Source: Paratinospora sagittata (lineage: Eukaryota > Streptophyta > Magnoliopsida > Ranunculales > Menispermaceae). From it: a stretch of 64,000 bases of DNA. The stretch covers positions 2,846,461 through 2,910,460 of the forward strand of contig CM069593.1 in NCBI GenBank assembly GCA_035771175.1. Reading direction: 5' to 3'. A program made the position numbers and the translations under genes. Below the pieces are notes generated by a model that did not search any database, was not told where the DNA came from, and saw nothing but the letters and a program-made list of their open reading frames with translations. This document shows positions 23,697 through 35,720 of this stretch, in pieces (within the stretch, counting starts at the first letter, position 1; every line of letters begins with the position of its first letter).

Positions 23697-25570
23697 ATGC
23701 CGAGGGGCAGAGTCTCAGCTTCTTTATCGTCTCCGAAGATCGATGTTGTGATCGATATGGGAAATCCCTTCCTCAATCGAACCGTCGATGGTTTCCTCAA
23801 GATCGGAATTGTAAAATTTCAGTTTCAATTGCTTTGAGAAATTTCAAGTTTTCTCTGATCGATGTTCAGATTCTGAGATATCTTCTTTCTTTGTTTCGTC
23901 AGGTTGCTGTAACGAAAGTAGCTGCAGAGGAAACCTATAACTGCTTGAGAAAAGGTTCTGCATCTTTATTGCTTAGTTCAGTTTGAAATTATGTTCATTC
24001 AGTTTAATTAATTTGATGAAAGTGAGGAGAGAAATTGTTCAGTTTTTTTTTGCTTCTTGTTTCTTTAATTCATGTCAATTTTGCTACAGGAAATGTATCA
24101 AAACACAATTTTGAGCACTCGGTAAGATTTTCCTTGTATCACATATTCTATTTCAGTCTTTTTTTTTTTTAAAGTATTTCAGTCTTTTCATTATGGTCTT
24201 AAGTAGAATTTGGGGTTATAGGATTGCATTTTTTTGGCACCTCAGAATGATATTTGCTTTTATCAAACCTTTGTCAATATATTTTATACTTTGAGATGTG
24301 ATGCATAGTGTAAGGCATAAGCTTCGCAAGTGCACCAGTAGATAATTAGCAAAATTTAAATAGATGAAAAAACTGAGACAAGTTTAAAGAAAAACCAGGA
24401 AAAAGAAATGTAAAACTTGGTGATTTCACATATCAAAGTTATATATTAAGTCCCACTTTGAAGTACAGAACTTGTTAAGAAATCAATTGAAGAGTAATCA
24501 TTTGCTTAGTTTCTTACTTCCAGCATCCCAAGTTTAATGACAAAAGAGGGAAATTAGATCAAACTGTAGAAAGAAGAAGCAGCAATTTTTAAGAAAGCTA
24601 ATTAATTATGACTGACAAAACTCTTATTAGAAATTACAAAATCACTCCCGTGGTGGAAAGAAGAAGAGCAGCAATTTTTTTGGAGAACCAAAAAAATTTA
24701 AAAAATAAATATAAAAATTATATGAGAAATGAGACTGAGATTAGTAGATAGCTACTCAGCCAGGATTCTACTATCCATAGCAGATGTATGTGATAAATAT
24801 GGCAGAAAATGACATAGGAAATGAAAAATTCTTACCTTTTAACTCATTCCTCTAATCTTACTGATATAAGTGTGCCCTCCTATTGCAGCTGAAGAAGATG
24901 TGCAAGGAAGGTGCTTACTGGGGTAAATCCTTATAAACTGCTGAAGCTCATGTTTAAGAAATTATTTCTTCTGGGAGATTGCAGAAAGCTTTAAAATATC
25001 CTTATGTTGTTTGTAAAGAGAGATAACCCAATTTTGTTTCCCATTTTCAGGTACTATAGCTGGAGTTTATGTGGGAACAGAGTATGGGATGGAGAGAATT
25101 CGTGGCACCAGAGACTGGGTAATTTCTGGATTAGATTTACATATGAATTTATAACATGATTGAATGTTCTCTATAGTTCCTTGTGATTTAAAAGACTTTG
25201 GAAGACTCAGGCTTGTGTTGTAACTATACAGCTAAACTTTTACTAGTTAAGTTAAAGGCCTATGTTAGTAGGTTACCAAGATTAATTTCAATTGATCAGT
25301 CTGAGAAACACAATCTTGAAGAGGGAGAAGGTTTCTTTTTTATTTGGGTAATTGCTTAGCGTAAAATTCAACTGGGATCTATAGGTCTTCTTGTTTTACA
25401 TTGTTTTCTTCCTTTTTGAGGTGTTGCAGAAGAATGCGATGCTTGGAGGTGCATTGACAGGAGCGTTGGTATCAGCAGCGACCAATAATGACAAAAACAA
25501 GATTGTGATGGATGCTATTACTGGAGGGGCTGTTGCCACTGCTGCTGAGTTCCTTAACTACCTTACTTAA
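23697..25570 (+). CDS. OEP161: OEP16-1, chloroplast outer envelope pore protein 16 (Tim17/22/23 superfamily)
   Basis: Six exons (23697-23810, 23903-23954, 24090-24121, 24889-24922, 25051-25118, 25430-25570) join in frame to 146 residues, the normal OEP16 length. Recognisable blocks are SPKIDVVIDMGNPFLN, TVDGFLKIG, KKMCKEGAYWGTIAGVYVG, YGMERIRGTRDWKNAMLGGA and the C-terminal GGAVATAAEFLNYLT. The G-rich helices around residues 75-130 match the Tim17/22/23-type four-helix bundle. OEP16-1 forms a cation-selective, amino-acid-permeable channel in the outer envelope and has been linked to PORA import. It has no cleavable transit peptide, as seen here. The strong match to OEP16-1 rather than the seed-type OEP16-2 rests on the VVIDMGNPFLN and RIRGTRDWKNA segments, from memory of the family. 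Confidence 0.93.
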
Positions 25571-26570
25571 TAAACTCTACTGAAAACCAATTGCAACTTG
25601 TTTGCAGATTGTAAAGAAATAAATAAGTATGGTATTTTGTCTCTTTTTTCATCCTTTTTCCTCAACCGTACGCTGCCCCAATTTGGTTTGAATGTAAAGG
25701 ACATAATCATTTAAAACAAGATGATGTTCTACATGTCAAGGACCATGCCACAACTAATAAGTACCAGATGATGTTTCTACATTTCAAGGACCATGCAACA
25801 ACTAATAAATACCATCATTCTTCTCCATTTGGATTCTCATAAGTCACTAAGCCAACCTTCTTCGTCCAATTACTTTTCATTCAAAGACTTGGGTGACCCA
25901 GTTCATTCTGATCCAAAGATACATATTTTAGTTCAATGAGTTTATTCTGAATGTAATTGAGATGATGTTCTACATTTCAATGTGTATGCTTATCATACAC
26001 CACTTTATTATTTATTTGATCTAAGATCTACAATTTTAAACATCATCTAGAGGCTCTTTTTCTCCTGCCCAGATTCTGCAAAAATAAAATACTTGAGTGT
26101 ATTAAATATCTATATCCTGGAACCCAAAATCAAGCTTTTTATTTTGAATGTAAGTGAGCCATGCAATCTTACAAAACCTCCTGAATTTTATTCAACTGTC
26201 AATGTCTTCACTTTCTTTATTGTTTCATTCGTATCTGACAAAAAGGGCACATATAATTTAGGAAACACTTATTAATTCTGCAGTAGCCACGTGTCAAGCG
26301 TTGCAACCGTACTGTTGTAATGAGAAGTAATTTCATTGGCCGAAACAGCGCCAGCTCTGGTACCCGACTTGCGGAGGATCCTTCGCGCCCTGAACCACAT
26401 TCAAAAACTCAAAACAGAAAGTGTTTCCTCATTCGTTCAATTAACAGAACTCAGGATTCCAACGGTCGAATTCCCAAACACTTTCCTTCTTCTTCCTTCT
26501 TTATCCACACAAACACACTCTCTGAAACTCTCCCCGACTTCTTCTTCTCTACCATCAGATTTCCATTTCA
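25571..26570. other. Intergenic region and kinesin 5' leader
   Basis: The left part holds the OEP16-1 3' flank. A diverged direct repeat of about 60 bp (words GATGATGTT.CTACAT, TCAAGGACCATGC, ACAACTAATAA) occurs at about 25720-25815. From about 26320 pyrimidine-rich sequence with TTCTTCTTCC runs is probably the kinesin 5' UTR. It contains upstream ATGs (26320, 26336), which could dampen translation. Confidence 0.4.
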
Positions 26571-26793
26571 ATGGAGACTCCCGGAAAACCAAGATTTCAA
26601 ACTTGTTCCAAAACCCTTCAATCGAATTTAGGGTCCAGAGTGAGAGTAGCGGCCAGGGTTCGTCCCTTTCTCCCTTCTGAAATGTCCGACAAGTCCAGAA
26701 ATCTGGTCTCCTGCGTGCGTCTTCTCAACCCAGGTTGCAGTTTCAACAACGAGGTCGCTGTTCATCTTAAGGATCAAGAAACCAGGTCAAACA

Positions 26794-26826
<33 letters not shown>

Positions 26827-29800
26827 TTTTTTCTTTTTTTTTTTCAAATTTCATCACAAAAGGTAAAGTACTGGGTCTCAGTTCTTGATTCTCATATGGG
26901 TAATGCTTCTGTTGAACTACCAGTCGGAATGAGTGTTACAAGTTAGATTCCTTCTTCGGGCAAGACGATACCGTGAATCAAATCTTCGAAAAAGAAGTCG
27001 GCCCTTTAATTCCAGCAATCTTTCATGGCTGCAATGCTACTATTTTCGCTTATGGTGCAACGGGTAGCGGAAAAACCCACACTATGCAGGTACCTTTTCT
27101 CACCACATTTTAGGCTTATTTCGAACTCTGTATCAGATTTGTTTCTTGATTTCCTTGGTTGGTTGATGATTTGCTTCAGGGAACTGATGAACATCCCGGC
27201 CTAATGCTGCTAGCAATGTCAACAATTTTGGGCATGTGTGAGAGCTCTGGATGTATCGCCGAGGTTTCATATTATGAAGTTTATATGGACAGATGTTATG
27301 ATCTCTTGCAACCAAAAGCTAAAGAAATTTCAGTGTTGGAAGACAAAGATGGACAGGTTCAGCTTAGAGGACTTTCTAGGGTTCCTGTGTGTTCAATGTC
27401 AGAATTTCATCAGGTTTGCTCCTGTGGAATTCAGAGAAGAAAAGTCGCTCATACCGATCTCAATGATCTCTCCAGTAGAAGCCATGGGGTTCTTGTTATT
27501 GTTGTTTCGTCGCCATCTAGTGATGGTTCTGGGCATTCTGTTGCAGGGAAGCTGAATCTTATAGACTTAGCAGGTTCCTTGAAAATTCTTTCACAAATTT
27601 CGCTTTTTTTTTTTTTTTTTCATTTGGATGGACTAAAGGGTCTTTTTTTCACTGATAATACATTGTGTAATAATATCAGGTAATGAAGATAACAGAAGAA
27701 CCTGCAATGAAGGGATCCGTCTTCAGGAGAGCTCAAAGATCAACCAATCACTATTTGCTTTGTCAAATGTAATTTATGCCCTTAATAACAACAAACCTCG
27801 AGTGCCTTATCGAGAGAGCAAATTGACTAGGATTTTGCAGGACTCTCTTGGAGGAACTAGTCTTTCTTTGATGGTGGCTTGTCTGGTGAGGAATTAGTTA
27901 CTGTTCTTCAACTCTTTCTGGTTGTACTGTTTCACTTGGTATCGAATTTTAATGGGTTCGTCTTGTTTCCCCATATATGTATAGAATCCGGGAGAGTACC
28001 AAGAATCTGTCAATGCTGTCAGTTTGGCATCTCGGTCACGCCAGATTTCAAATTATGTTCCATCAGCCCACAAAGAAGATACTCCAAAAGTGGAAATTGA
28101 TATGGAAGCAAAGCTGCTTGCTTGGCTTGAATCCAAGGGCAAGACAAAGAGTGCAAAGAGAACAGGAGCATTTGCTTCACCTCATCCAAGCAAAACTCCC
28201 ATCTCTACAAGCATCAAAAAGAAACAAAACTCATGTCACAATTCTACTAAGGCAAAGGCTGCTACTGAAACAGGTGTAGCAACACCAAATGCAAGGTAAG
28301 GCACTAAGGCTAATCAGATAGATACAAACATTGGCAGTCACAGCTAATGCCTTATTCTAAATACTTAGTGTCTTCTGGTGGTGTTCTTATTTCTCACAGA
28401 AATCTGTTCAACTGTGAAGCTCCCGTTGGTGCTTCAATGGATGTAAGTGTTAACAAAAGACCAATTTGAGATTTATGAGTGCAAATAGATAAGGCACATG
28501 CTTACCATATCATTTTTTGTGCATTCTAAAACAACATCCCCTGGTCTTCCCTCTTGTAATAGCTCATTTTCTGCCACAGGATATGCTCCTTCACATTGAG
28601 GAAGAACACGAAAACTGCAAACATATAAGGGAAGATGAGGGCTCAGAAATTTCTGCAGATGAAAGCTGTAAGGACTACTCAGTTATTGCATCAGATGTCA
28701 GTGATCAGTTAAACTCGTGTAACGTAAGTTTTGCTTGGCACTCTCTATGTAGAGATACAAAGATTCAAAAGAAATTTTCATGATGATCAAATGTTTTTTA
28801 CAGGCAATTGGAATTGATAAAGTTGGTGAGTTTAAGGATGATAAGGCTACAACAGGGGAGCCTGCAATATTAGACTCAACAACCACCTTACCTGGTACAC
28901 ATGCCTATACTCGGGAACTTTTAAATGATTAGAGATACTGGTTTCTAAACCTTGCAAAGAACTCTTTGGAACTGTGTAATTGGTATTTACAATGATCTGT
29001 GTTTTGGGTTTTTGGACAGATGAATGTTTGAAGGAGAAGGCAGCAAGCACCCCTTGCACTGATTCAAGGGGGTCACCACCTATTCATGAAAAGATTAAAG
29101 CATTACAGAGTTCACTAAGAAAAGTGCTCTCCCCCATCAACTCTAATACAAATACAAAACCATTTGATGATTTCCCATCTAAGGATAGATTATGCTTGGT
29201 TATCTTTGAGCCAAAGACTCCCAAAGCACCATATGTTTTGTCATATGATGGAGATGAACTCCAAGTAACTATTACTCCATTTGACAAATTCAGTGCTCAG
29301 AGTTCCAATTTGAAGGTAATAGAAGATTTAATGTGCCAATTAAGGTTTTTCAACTTTCATTCTGACAATTCATTGTCTTACTTGATTTGTTTGGTTCATA
29401 TGCAGAGCTCCCTTGTTCAAGAGTATCTTGCCTTCTTGAATTCTGCCAGCAAGTATGTTCTGATTTATTATTTCTGTTTTCTAGTATATTTTTTTAGTTA
29501 GTTTTCTTTGCTACTATTGAAGTGTACTGTTTAGACTCTCTTCTTCTCTAGCTTGGAATATTCTACGTCTTACATACTCGTCCTTTATGAGGTTTACTTA
29601 CTAACTCTTTTCTTTTTTTCCATTTCCAGGGAAGAGCTATTGTGTTTGAAGGTATTTTATTGAACTGTCATTTTTTAATACACTTGTCCATATTGTTTTA
29701 TGTTTCTAAAGTAATTGCTATTTCTTACATCCAGGGGATTGGTGATAAAAGAGCAGAGGGCATACTCCAACTTAGAGAAACAACCCCTCTAAAATCGGTT

Positions 29801-29969
29801 AGTTAATTTCAAATTTTAGCAATAAGAATGAATTTTAACTACTCCAGTATTACTAAAAAGGATAATTTATTGGTTTGAATGACAGTTGTATGATTTGGAG
29901 AAGATAGGCCTTTCCTCAAAGCAGGTCAATGACATGTTCAGGAGAGCAGCCAAAGGAATCTTTGATTAA
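26571..29969 (+). CDS. Kinesin-10 family motor with C-terminal helix-hairpin-helix (KIF22/Kid-like)
   Basis: Thirteen exons join in frame to 693 residues: 26571-26785, 26924-27089, 27180-27573, 27680-27885, 27985-28295, 28400-28442, 28580-28723, 28804-28894, 29020-29315, 29406-29452, 29630-29651, 29735-29797, 29886-29969. The N-terminal motor carries [10 protein letters not shown], the P-loop GATGSGKT (residues 116-123), switch [10 protein letters not shown], switch II LIDLAGNED and the microtubule-binding helix [19 protein letters not shown] charged, Ser-rich middle follows. The end (about 644-690) is a helix-hairpin-helix ([13 protein letters not shown] and [15 protein letters not shown]), the DNA-contacting motif of Kid-type kinesin-10. 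Kinesin-10 motors move on spindle microtubules and contact chromosome arms. Switch I and II are intact, so the motor should be active. The last two exons are copied in the downstream duplication. Arabidopsis has several kinesin-10 genes; I do not assign a subtype. Confidence 0.9.
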
Positions 29970-31111
29970 TGGAATTACTAAGAGTAGGAAAGTCGTTTGT
30001 TTACTAGAGTGGCATCAACTGCTTTGATGATGCTGAGGAAGTTGTTGAATGGATTATATATCAGTTTGCTTTCATGAATTTCTTTATTGCACTTATAAAA
30101 AGCTCGTATTGGATTATATATTAGGCTATCACATGTTTTCCAAGAAAAAAAAAAAGAGATGATTTTCCAAGCAATACTCTGACTAAGATAAAATAATTAA
30201 AAAAAAAAAAAACATTTTATTCAAGTCTTAAACTCAAGTGTAACTAAGTATTAACAAGTCTTAAACTTTTTTCTTTTGGGAATAAAAAGAACCTGAGTAG
30301 CCATGGAAGAAAAAACAACTTCAGGGATTGTGAAAGGACATGCTTAAGGTCACCTGTGCAGTTTGATCTACGCTTTCAGCTGTAGATTTCAGGTCATCTT
30401 TCATTGATAGCCAGATTAAATTTACAGTCATTTTACAAAGCTGGAGTCGGGATACTTTGTTTGATATTTCTTAAAGCAAAAGAACCAAAAACTAATACCT
30501 GTAACGATGAGAAACACTTAATTGATGGTGAATTCGCATATTAGGATTTATACAGACACAAACAAATAACAGACTAATATAACAAACACTTAGAATGATA
30601 TTTCTTCATAAACACAGAAATTTCATGTTAAGTTATTTAAACCTCAACTACAATGAATGTTAGGCAATGCAATAAAATATACACCTAGTCATGGCGACAA
30701 AAGCTTACTAAGGAAGGATACAGTAGATTTTGATCCTCCCTGCACAAATTAAGGATGGCCAATTTTCAAGTGGTGTAGAAAGCACACGTTTGAGGAATTT
30801 TCCCGCATTGGTCTCAGTATGTAATGAAATGGTCTACCCAGAACCCTTTTCCTACATTGGGGAAGAAAAAAACATGGGCACCTGATTTCTGCAGTCCGCT
30901 GCATTTGAACACGAAAGTCCCGGGACCATCATATAAAATTCAAAGTTCAAAACTTTTCAGTCACAACTGATCAAAACTGTGGAACATGATCCATTTAAGT
31001 CCTCCCCTGAGAATAAGTTGCTCCTTTAGGAACGACCCTGGCCCTTGGCTTTTGATTGAGATTACAACACTCATCTCATCTCCCCTTCACATTCGATTTC
31101 ATATACACTTC
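29970..31111. other. Region between convergent kinesin and PPR genes (copy A)
   Basis: Both genes end here, so it holds their 3' UTRs. It is nearly identical to 46933-48078 in copy B. No additional gene is supported. Confidence 0.6.
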
Positions 31112-32812
31112 CTATGTAACCTCACACTTGGCTTTGGATATCGTATTGTAGATTGATTCAGGTGGCTGCAGACCAGATCTTATCATCTTGTTAAGCAAAA
31201 TCTCAGCCTCTTGCCATTTCTCATCTTTGCAAAGAGTGGAAATAGTAACACCATAGCTAGCGATGTTTGGAACCATTCCATTCTCTACCATTTCTTTAAG
31301 CAACCTCAGGGCCCTATAAGAATTGCCTTGTTTGGAATATCCATAAATCATTGTATTGTATATCACGTCATTAGGTTTTAGATGCTTCTCACACATCACT
31401 CTGAAAAGCTTCAATGCATCTTTCATATTACCTCCAAAACACAAGCCATGTATCAAGACACCAAAAGTGTAAACATCTGTTGCCAACCCAGCCTTCTCCA
31501 TGGAAGAGTGCAACTCAAATGCTTTCACCATGTTGTTTGATCTAACAAAGGTATCAATGAGGATTGTATAGGTCACATTTGAAGGAGAAATTCCTCTCTC
31601 CTCCATTTCTCTTACATAATCTAGAGCCTTTTCCAAATTCCCATCTCTAGAGAAACCCGCAATGAGAATGTTATAAGTAACTAAAGACACTGGTGTTCCA
31701 CTTGCCTTCATCCGATCCAATGTCCTCGAGGCCTTATCGGCTTTCCCTGCTTTGAAATAACCATCAATTAAAGTGTTATAAGTGATCGAATTAGGACTTA
31801 AACCGGCCTTCTTCATTCGACGCACTAACTTCTCAGCCTCCATGGATTTTCTCTCTCGACATAGGCCACCAATTAATGCATTATATGTGACAACATTACA
31901 GGCTATTCCTCTCTCACACATTTCATCAAATAGTTCAAATGCTCTAATCAAATTCCCATCTTTACCATACTCATTAATCAATGAATTATAAGTGTACAGA
32001 TTTGGAGCAATCCCTCTTACCTTCATTTCCTCATAGAGCTCAAAACCCTCTTTCTTGAGGCCTTTCTTAAGATATCCATTAATCATAGCTGTGTAAGTGA
32101 ACTCATTAGCAACCAAACCCAATACACCCATATTAGAAAACAACTTTTTTGCCTCTTCAATGTTGCCAATTTGACAGCACCCATCAATCAAAGTAGTGTA
32201 CACAACAACATTAAGAAACCAACCCGTATCCTCCATTTGAGACAAAAATTTGAACCCTTTTGCTAAATCACCAAATTGACAACAACCCTTTATCATAATT
32301 CCAAAACTATACCCATCTAATTCAACCATACCCTGTTTCTCCTCAAAAACCCACAAAGCCTTTTCAAATAAATTGGATTTTAGAAGAAGACTTAAAAGAC
32401 TATTGAAAACGTTTGATCTTAGTACAAGATCAAGATTGATCATTTCTTCTAAATAAAAGAGGGCTTCCTCAGGCATTTGAGATTGAACATGAGCACTAAT
32501 AATTGCTTCATATAGAACAACTAGATTGGATGAATTAGAATTTAAATGCAGCTTTATTAGATGCTGGAGAAGCTCTGAGGAAGTGAAGGATATGGTGAAA
32601 AGTCTTCCGGAAAGTAGCTGTAGAAGAAGAGATTGGGCTTCTGCTAACATGTTGGAGGAGAGGAGGAGATGAAGTATAGAGGTTGCAGATTCATGGGTAT
32701 GTTGGAAGCCTTGGAGAATTGTGGAGTTGAAGATTGAAAGGGCTTTAAGAGGTGGGTTTTTCACCATTTTCTGTACGAGAAGGAGAGCTTGGCGAGTCTG
32801 CAACTGTGACAT
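31112..32812 (-). CDS. P-class pentatricopeptide repeat protein, copy A (ABO8/At4g11690-like)
   Basis: Intact single-exon frame of 566 residues. From about residue 100 to the end it consists of tandem 35-residue PPR units of the P class, for example VVTYNALIGGLCRERKSMEA and ITYNTLIDGYFKAGKADKA. There is no E/DYW tail, so it is an RNA-binding helical-repeat protein for organelle RNA splicing or stability rather than an editing factor. The length and order resemble Arabidopsis At4g11690 (ABO8), a mitochondrial protein needed for nad4 intron splicing; this match is from memory. The N-terminus (MSQLQTRQALLLVQKMVKNP) is Arg/Lys-containing and acid-poor, compatible with a mitochondrial presequence. 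It differs from copy B at about 13 residues. A LINE sits 57 bp upstream of the start codon in the same orientation, which separates this gene from its original promoter. Confidence 0.9.
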   Translation of the reverse strand: MSQLQTRQALLLVQKMVKNPPLKALSIFNSTILQGFQHTHESATSILHLLLSSNMLAEAQSLLLQLLSGRLFTISFTSSELLQHLIKLHLNSNSSNLVVLYEAIISAHVQSQMPEEALFYLEEMINLDLVLRSNVFNSLLSLLLKSNLFEKALWVFEEKQGMVELDGYSFGIMIKGCCQFGDLAKGFKFLSQMEDTGWFLNVVVYTTLIDGCCQIGNIEEAKKLFSNMGVLGLVANEFTYTAMINGYLKKGLKKEGFELYEEMKVRGIAPNLYTYNSLINEYGKDGNLIRAFELFDEMCERGIACNVVTYNALIGGLCRERKSMEAEKLVRRMKKAGLSPNSITYNTLIDGYFKAGKADKASRTLDRMKASGTPVSLVTYNILIAGFSRDGNLEKALDYVREMEERGISPSNVTYTILIDTFVRSNNMVKAFELHSSMEKAGLATDVYTFGVLIHGLCFGGNMKDALKLFRVMCEKHLKPNDVIYNTMIYGYSKQGNSYRALRLLKEMVENGMVPNIASYGVTISTLCKDEKWQEAEILLNKMIRSGLQPPESIYNTISKAKCEVT

Positions 32813-32855
32813 TTTCCCCTTGTATTACTTTTCTTCCTTAAAAGAATAAAACAAG

Positions 32856-32868
32856 GTTCCTTATAGAT
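32856..32868. repeat. Target site duplication, left copy (13 bp)
   Basis: GTTCCTTATAGAT is repeated exactly at 35008-35020 and flanks the LINE. A 13-bp duplication is typical of target-primed reverse transcription by L1-type elements. Confidence 0.9.
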
Positions 32869-35007
32869 TTTTTTGGAAATGGTAAAGAGGGGAATACCCA
32901 GCAAGAACAACTAGCACACTACATCTCGAACTCTCCTAGGCCACGTAACCCCAGTTGCATCTTCCCTCAAAATATTGAATAACCCACGGGGAGGGGAAGA
33001 CAGGATACACACTCCCCGATTGAACTTCAAAGCCTCAGTAGCCAAATAGTCTGCTGCTCTATTACCTTCTCTGTAAATGTGCTCAACTTGAACTAACCAA
33101 TCTCTCTGAAGGAGTCTTCGACACTCATTTACCAAGTTGGAAAGGCTAAGCTGCGGCATACTGTTGCCTTTTAACCAACCAGCCACCATAGCCGAATCTG
33201 TTTCGAAAACTATAGAACGATGGCCCTCCTCCCAAGCAAGACGTAAGCCATGAACGGCAGCCCATAATTCAGCTTCAGTTGCAGTACAAGAACCAATATT
33301 AGCCACAAACCCCCTCAACCACATACCACGGTAGTCACGGAGAAGACCGCCACTCCCTGCTCGCGATGAAGCATTCTTAAGACATCCATCAGTATTAAGC
33401 TTAATCCAACCATGGTTGGGAGCACACCAACCTACCATCTTCACCCTCTCTATTAGTCCAGCACCATGGACCGCCACTGTGGCTCGAAAAGCATGAATGA
33501 TTTCAGCCACTTTCCCTTTAAGCCAAGCCATGCTATACTCGAAGTGAAAACGAAGATTACGAAAAGCTAAATCATTCCTCCATTTCCAAAGAGCCCACAC
33601 GACAACTGTAAAGTAGGAAGCCCAGTCATAGTCAACATTACAATCATTAACGCCAGCAAGATTATGAGCAAGCCAGCTTTGGAAATCCAAGTTGCTCTGA
33701 AGATGATACTCAACTGGCTGCAATAGACGCTTCCATAATTGCACGGCTCTAGAGCAATTTCGAAAAATATGATCAACATCCTCGATACATCCCACACATT
33801 CAATACAGTCAGATGCCATGGTGAAACCCCTTTTCATCCGCTCAGCATTGCACATGATCTTTCGATGCGCAACCATCCACAAAAAAGTCTTGAATCTTTG
33901 AGGAACTTTAAGCTTCCAAATCATCCTCCAAAGGGAAGTAGGAACTCCCATAAGAGTGCCAGAAGAAATAGTATAAGCAGAGGTCACCGTTAATATGCCA
34001 CTCTTAGAAGCTCCCCAACATATGCCATCTGCAACCTCCTCCTCATCCCATAAGAGCACAGCAGCAAGTTTATTTTCAACCTCAAAAGGGAGTAAACCTG
34101 ATAGAGCATTCCAGTCCCACCCTGAACCCTTCACCCAATAGCTTGAGACAGACCTATACATCTCCACCAAACTCAAATCCCGCATTTTCATATTGATTAA
34201 GGCCACCTCGCCTACCCATGTATCAAGCCAAAAAAGAGTGTCCTTACCATTACGAACTAGAGCCCGCACTCCGCTACGTAAAATAGGCGAGGCTTTAACA
34301 ATGCCCCGCCACGCATTGGAAGCCCCATTCTTAGGCTGCAACCTATCAATAGTAGCTTCCCGATGCAGATACTTCATGTAAACAACTCTGGCCCAAAAGC
34401 TATTCTTATCTGTAATTAGTCTCCATCCCAATTTGGCCAAAAAAGCCAAGTTCATATAAGTCATACTCTTAATGCCAAGACCACCGTCCTCCATAGGTTT
34501 GATGATGATTTCCCACTTAATGAGGTTGACGCCCTGCTTCTCATTAGACCCTCCCCATAGAAAACGTCGAACTAATTTATCAATGGTATTACACACCCCT
34601 ATTGGTAACACCATAGTCTGCATGATGTACATGGGAATAGAGTTAAGCACCGATTTAACTAGAACCAATCTACCTGCAAAGGACAAGAATTTTGTCTTCC
34701 ACCCCTCCAATCGAGTAGTCACTCTCTCAATGATGTACTGAAAGTCAGCAGGTCGGACCCTCCCATGAATGGAGGGAGCACCAAGATACCGACCCAAGTT
34801 GTCCGTAAGGGGAATACCAGAAATAGTAGATATGTCTTGAGCCACCGCTAGCTCCACATTGTGAGATACAAATATAAGAGATTTCTGGTAGTTAACTCTT
34901 TGGCCCGAGCACGCACAAAATAAATTCAGGCACTTCATAATAACCTTTATCTGCTCTGTAGATGCTTCCGCAAACAAAACCATATCATCTGCAAAGAAAA
35001 GGTGGGA
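32869..35007 (-). mobile_element. 5'-truncated L1-type LINE retrotransposon
   Basis: A 2,139-bp minus-strand insertion between two 13-bp target duplications. Its 3' end is at the left and shows a short poly-A (a 7-T run at 32868-32874 on the plus strand). Its 5' end is cut at the catalytic loop of the reverse transcriptase. No ORF1, endonuclease or fingers/palm N-terminus remains, so it cannot move by itself. Copy B of the segmental duplication lacks the element, so it arrived after the duplication. Confidence 0.92.
32911..35007 (-). pseudogene. LINE ORF2 C-terminal part: reverse transcriptase end, zf-RVT, RNase H
   Basis: Open from the insertion edge to TAG, with 690 codons after the first ATG at 34983. 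Just before that ATG the frame reads SHLFFADD, the catalytic FADD box of the reverse transcriptase. Next come the thumb region, then zf-RVT around residues 340-450 (WKLKVPQRFKTFLW, then C-x2-C...H-x3-C pattern in CIECVGCIEDVDHIFRNC). Last is a plant RVT_3-type RNase H with the four acidic residues visible in LNTDG, TEAELWAA, ETDS and AADYLA. The absence of stops over 2 kb shows a young insertion. It is annotated as a pseudogene because the N-terminal two-thirds of ORF2 are missing. Confidence 0.9.
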
Positions 35008-35020
35008 GTTCCTTATAGAT
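35008..35020. repeat. Target site duplication, right copy (13 bp)
   Basis: Exact match to 32856-32868. It marks the 5' edge of the truncated LINE. Confidence 0.9.
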
Positions 35021-35720
35021 AATTATGGATATCAAGTGTTTCTAATGAAGTGAATTGTAAAATAGGTGCTTTATAGATAATTAGTCTCTTCAATCGTAAT
35101 AACTTGAACTTGTCACATGATTCTCTCTTTTGTATCCTGCATGTATTATATATAACAAAGGAATAATTACTTTGTTTGGACTCTGGAATAATTACTTTGT
35201 TTGGACTCTTTTTCAGTTTTAAGATTTTTTTTTTCTCTTTTTTTTTTTGTTATGAGTAATATTTGTGTCAATATATAATATTTAATATCTAATTGATAAT
35301 AATAATAATCTATAAGATTGTTGCAAAAATTTTAAAAATAGGATAGCGCCTATTGCCTTGGTGTTATTAATGTAAACTATATAAGAAGGCATCACATTAT
35401 CAAATCCATCTATAACAACAAAAGAATTGAATTAAAAACTAAAACAAAACAGAGGAATTTTATTTAAGCAAAGCCTTCAAACCACACAAATATACATAAC
35501 ATCAACGTAGCAAGTTGACATAAATTACACAAATCGATGATCATATATATTGATCAATAGCCACTATATAATATGGCTAACCAACAACTTAAACAGACAC
35601 GCAAGAAGAAGGCTTAGTTTCATTTATTATTAGTCCTACAACTTGACATAGTTGTTTATATAACTTATAAGTTCCTTCTTCTTCTTCTTCTTCTTCTTTT
35701 TGCACGGACCATGTCCTTCA
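35021..35720. other. Intergenic DNA, displaced PPR promoter and metallothionein 3' flank (copy A)
   Basis: The original upstream DNA of PPR copy A now lies here beyond the LINE. A 27-bp unit (GGAATAATTACTTTG...) is duplicated in tandem near 35160-35215; copy B has one unit. About 440 bp at 35255-35700 has no counterpart in copy B. A CTTCTTCTTCTT run near 35670-35697 precedes the gene's 3' end. Confidence 0.55.

Noticed and set aside
26320..26680. Open frames overlapping the kinesin start (MAETAPALVPDLRRIL... and another)
   Set aside because: They lie in the probable 5' UTR, run into the kinesin exon in other frames and show no motif; at most they are upstream ORFs.
31782..31991. Plus-strand open frame repeated at 48749-48958
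   Set aside because: It is antisense to the two PPR genes; its duplication follows from the segmental duplication.
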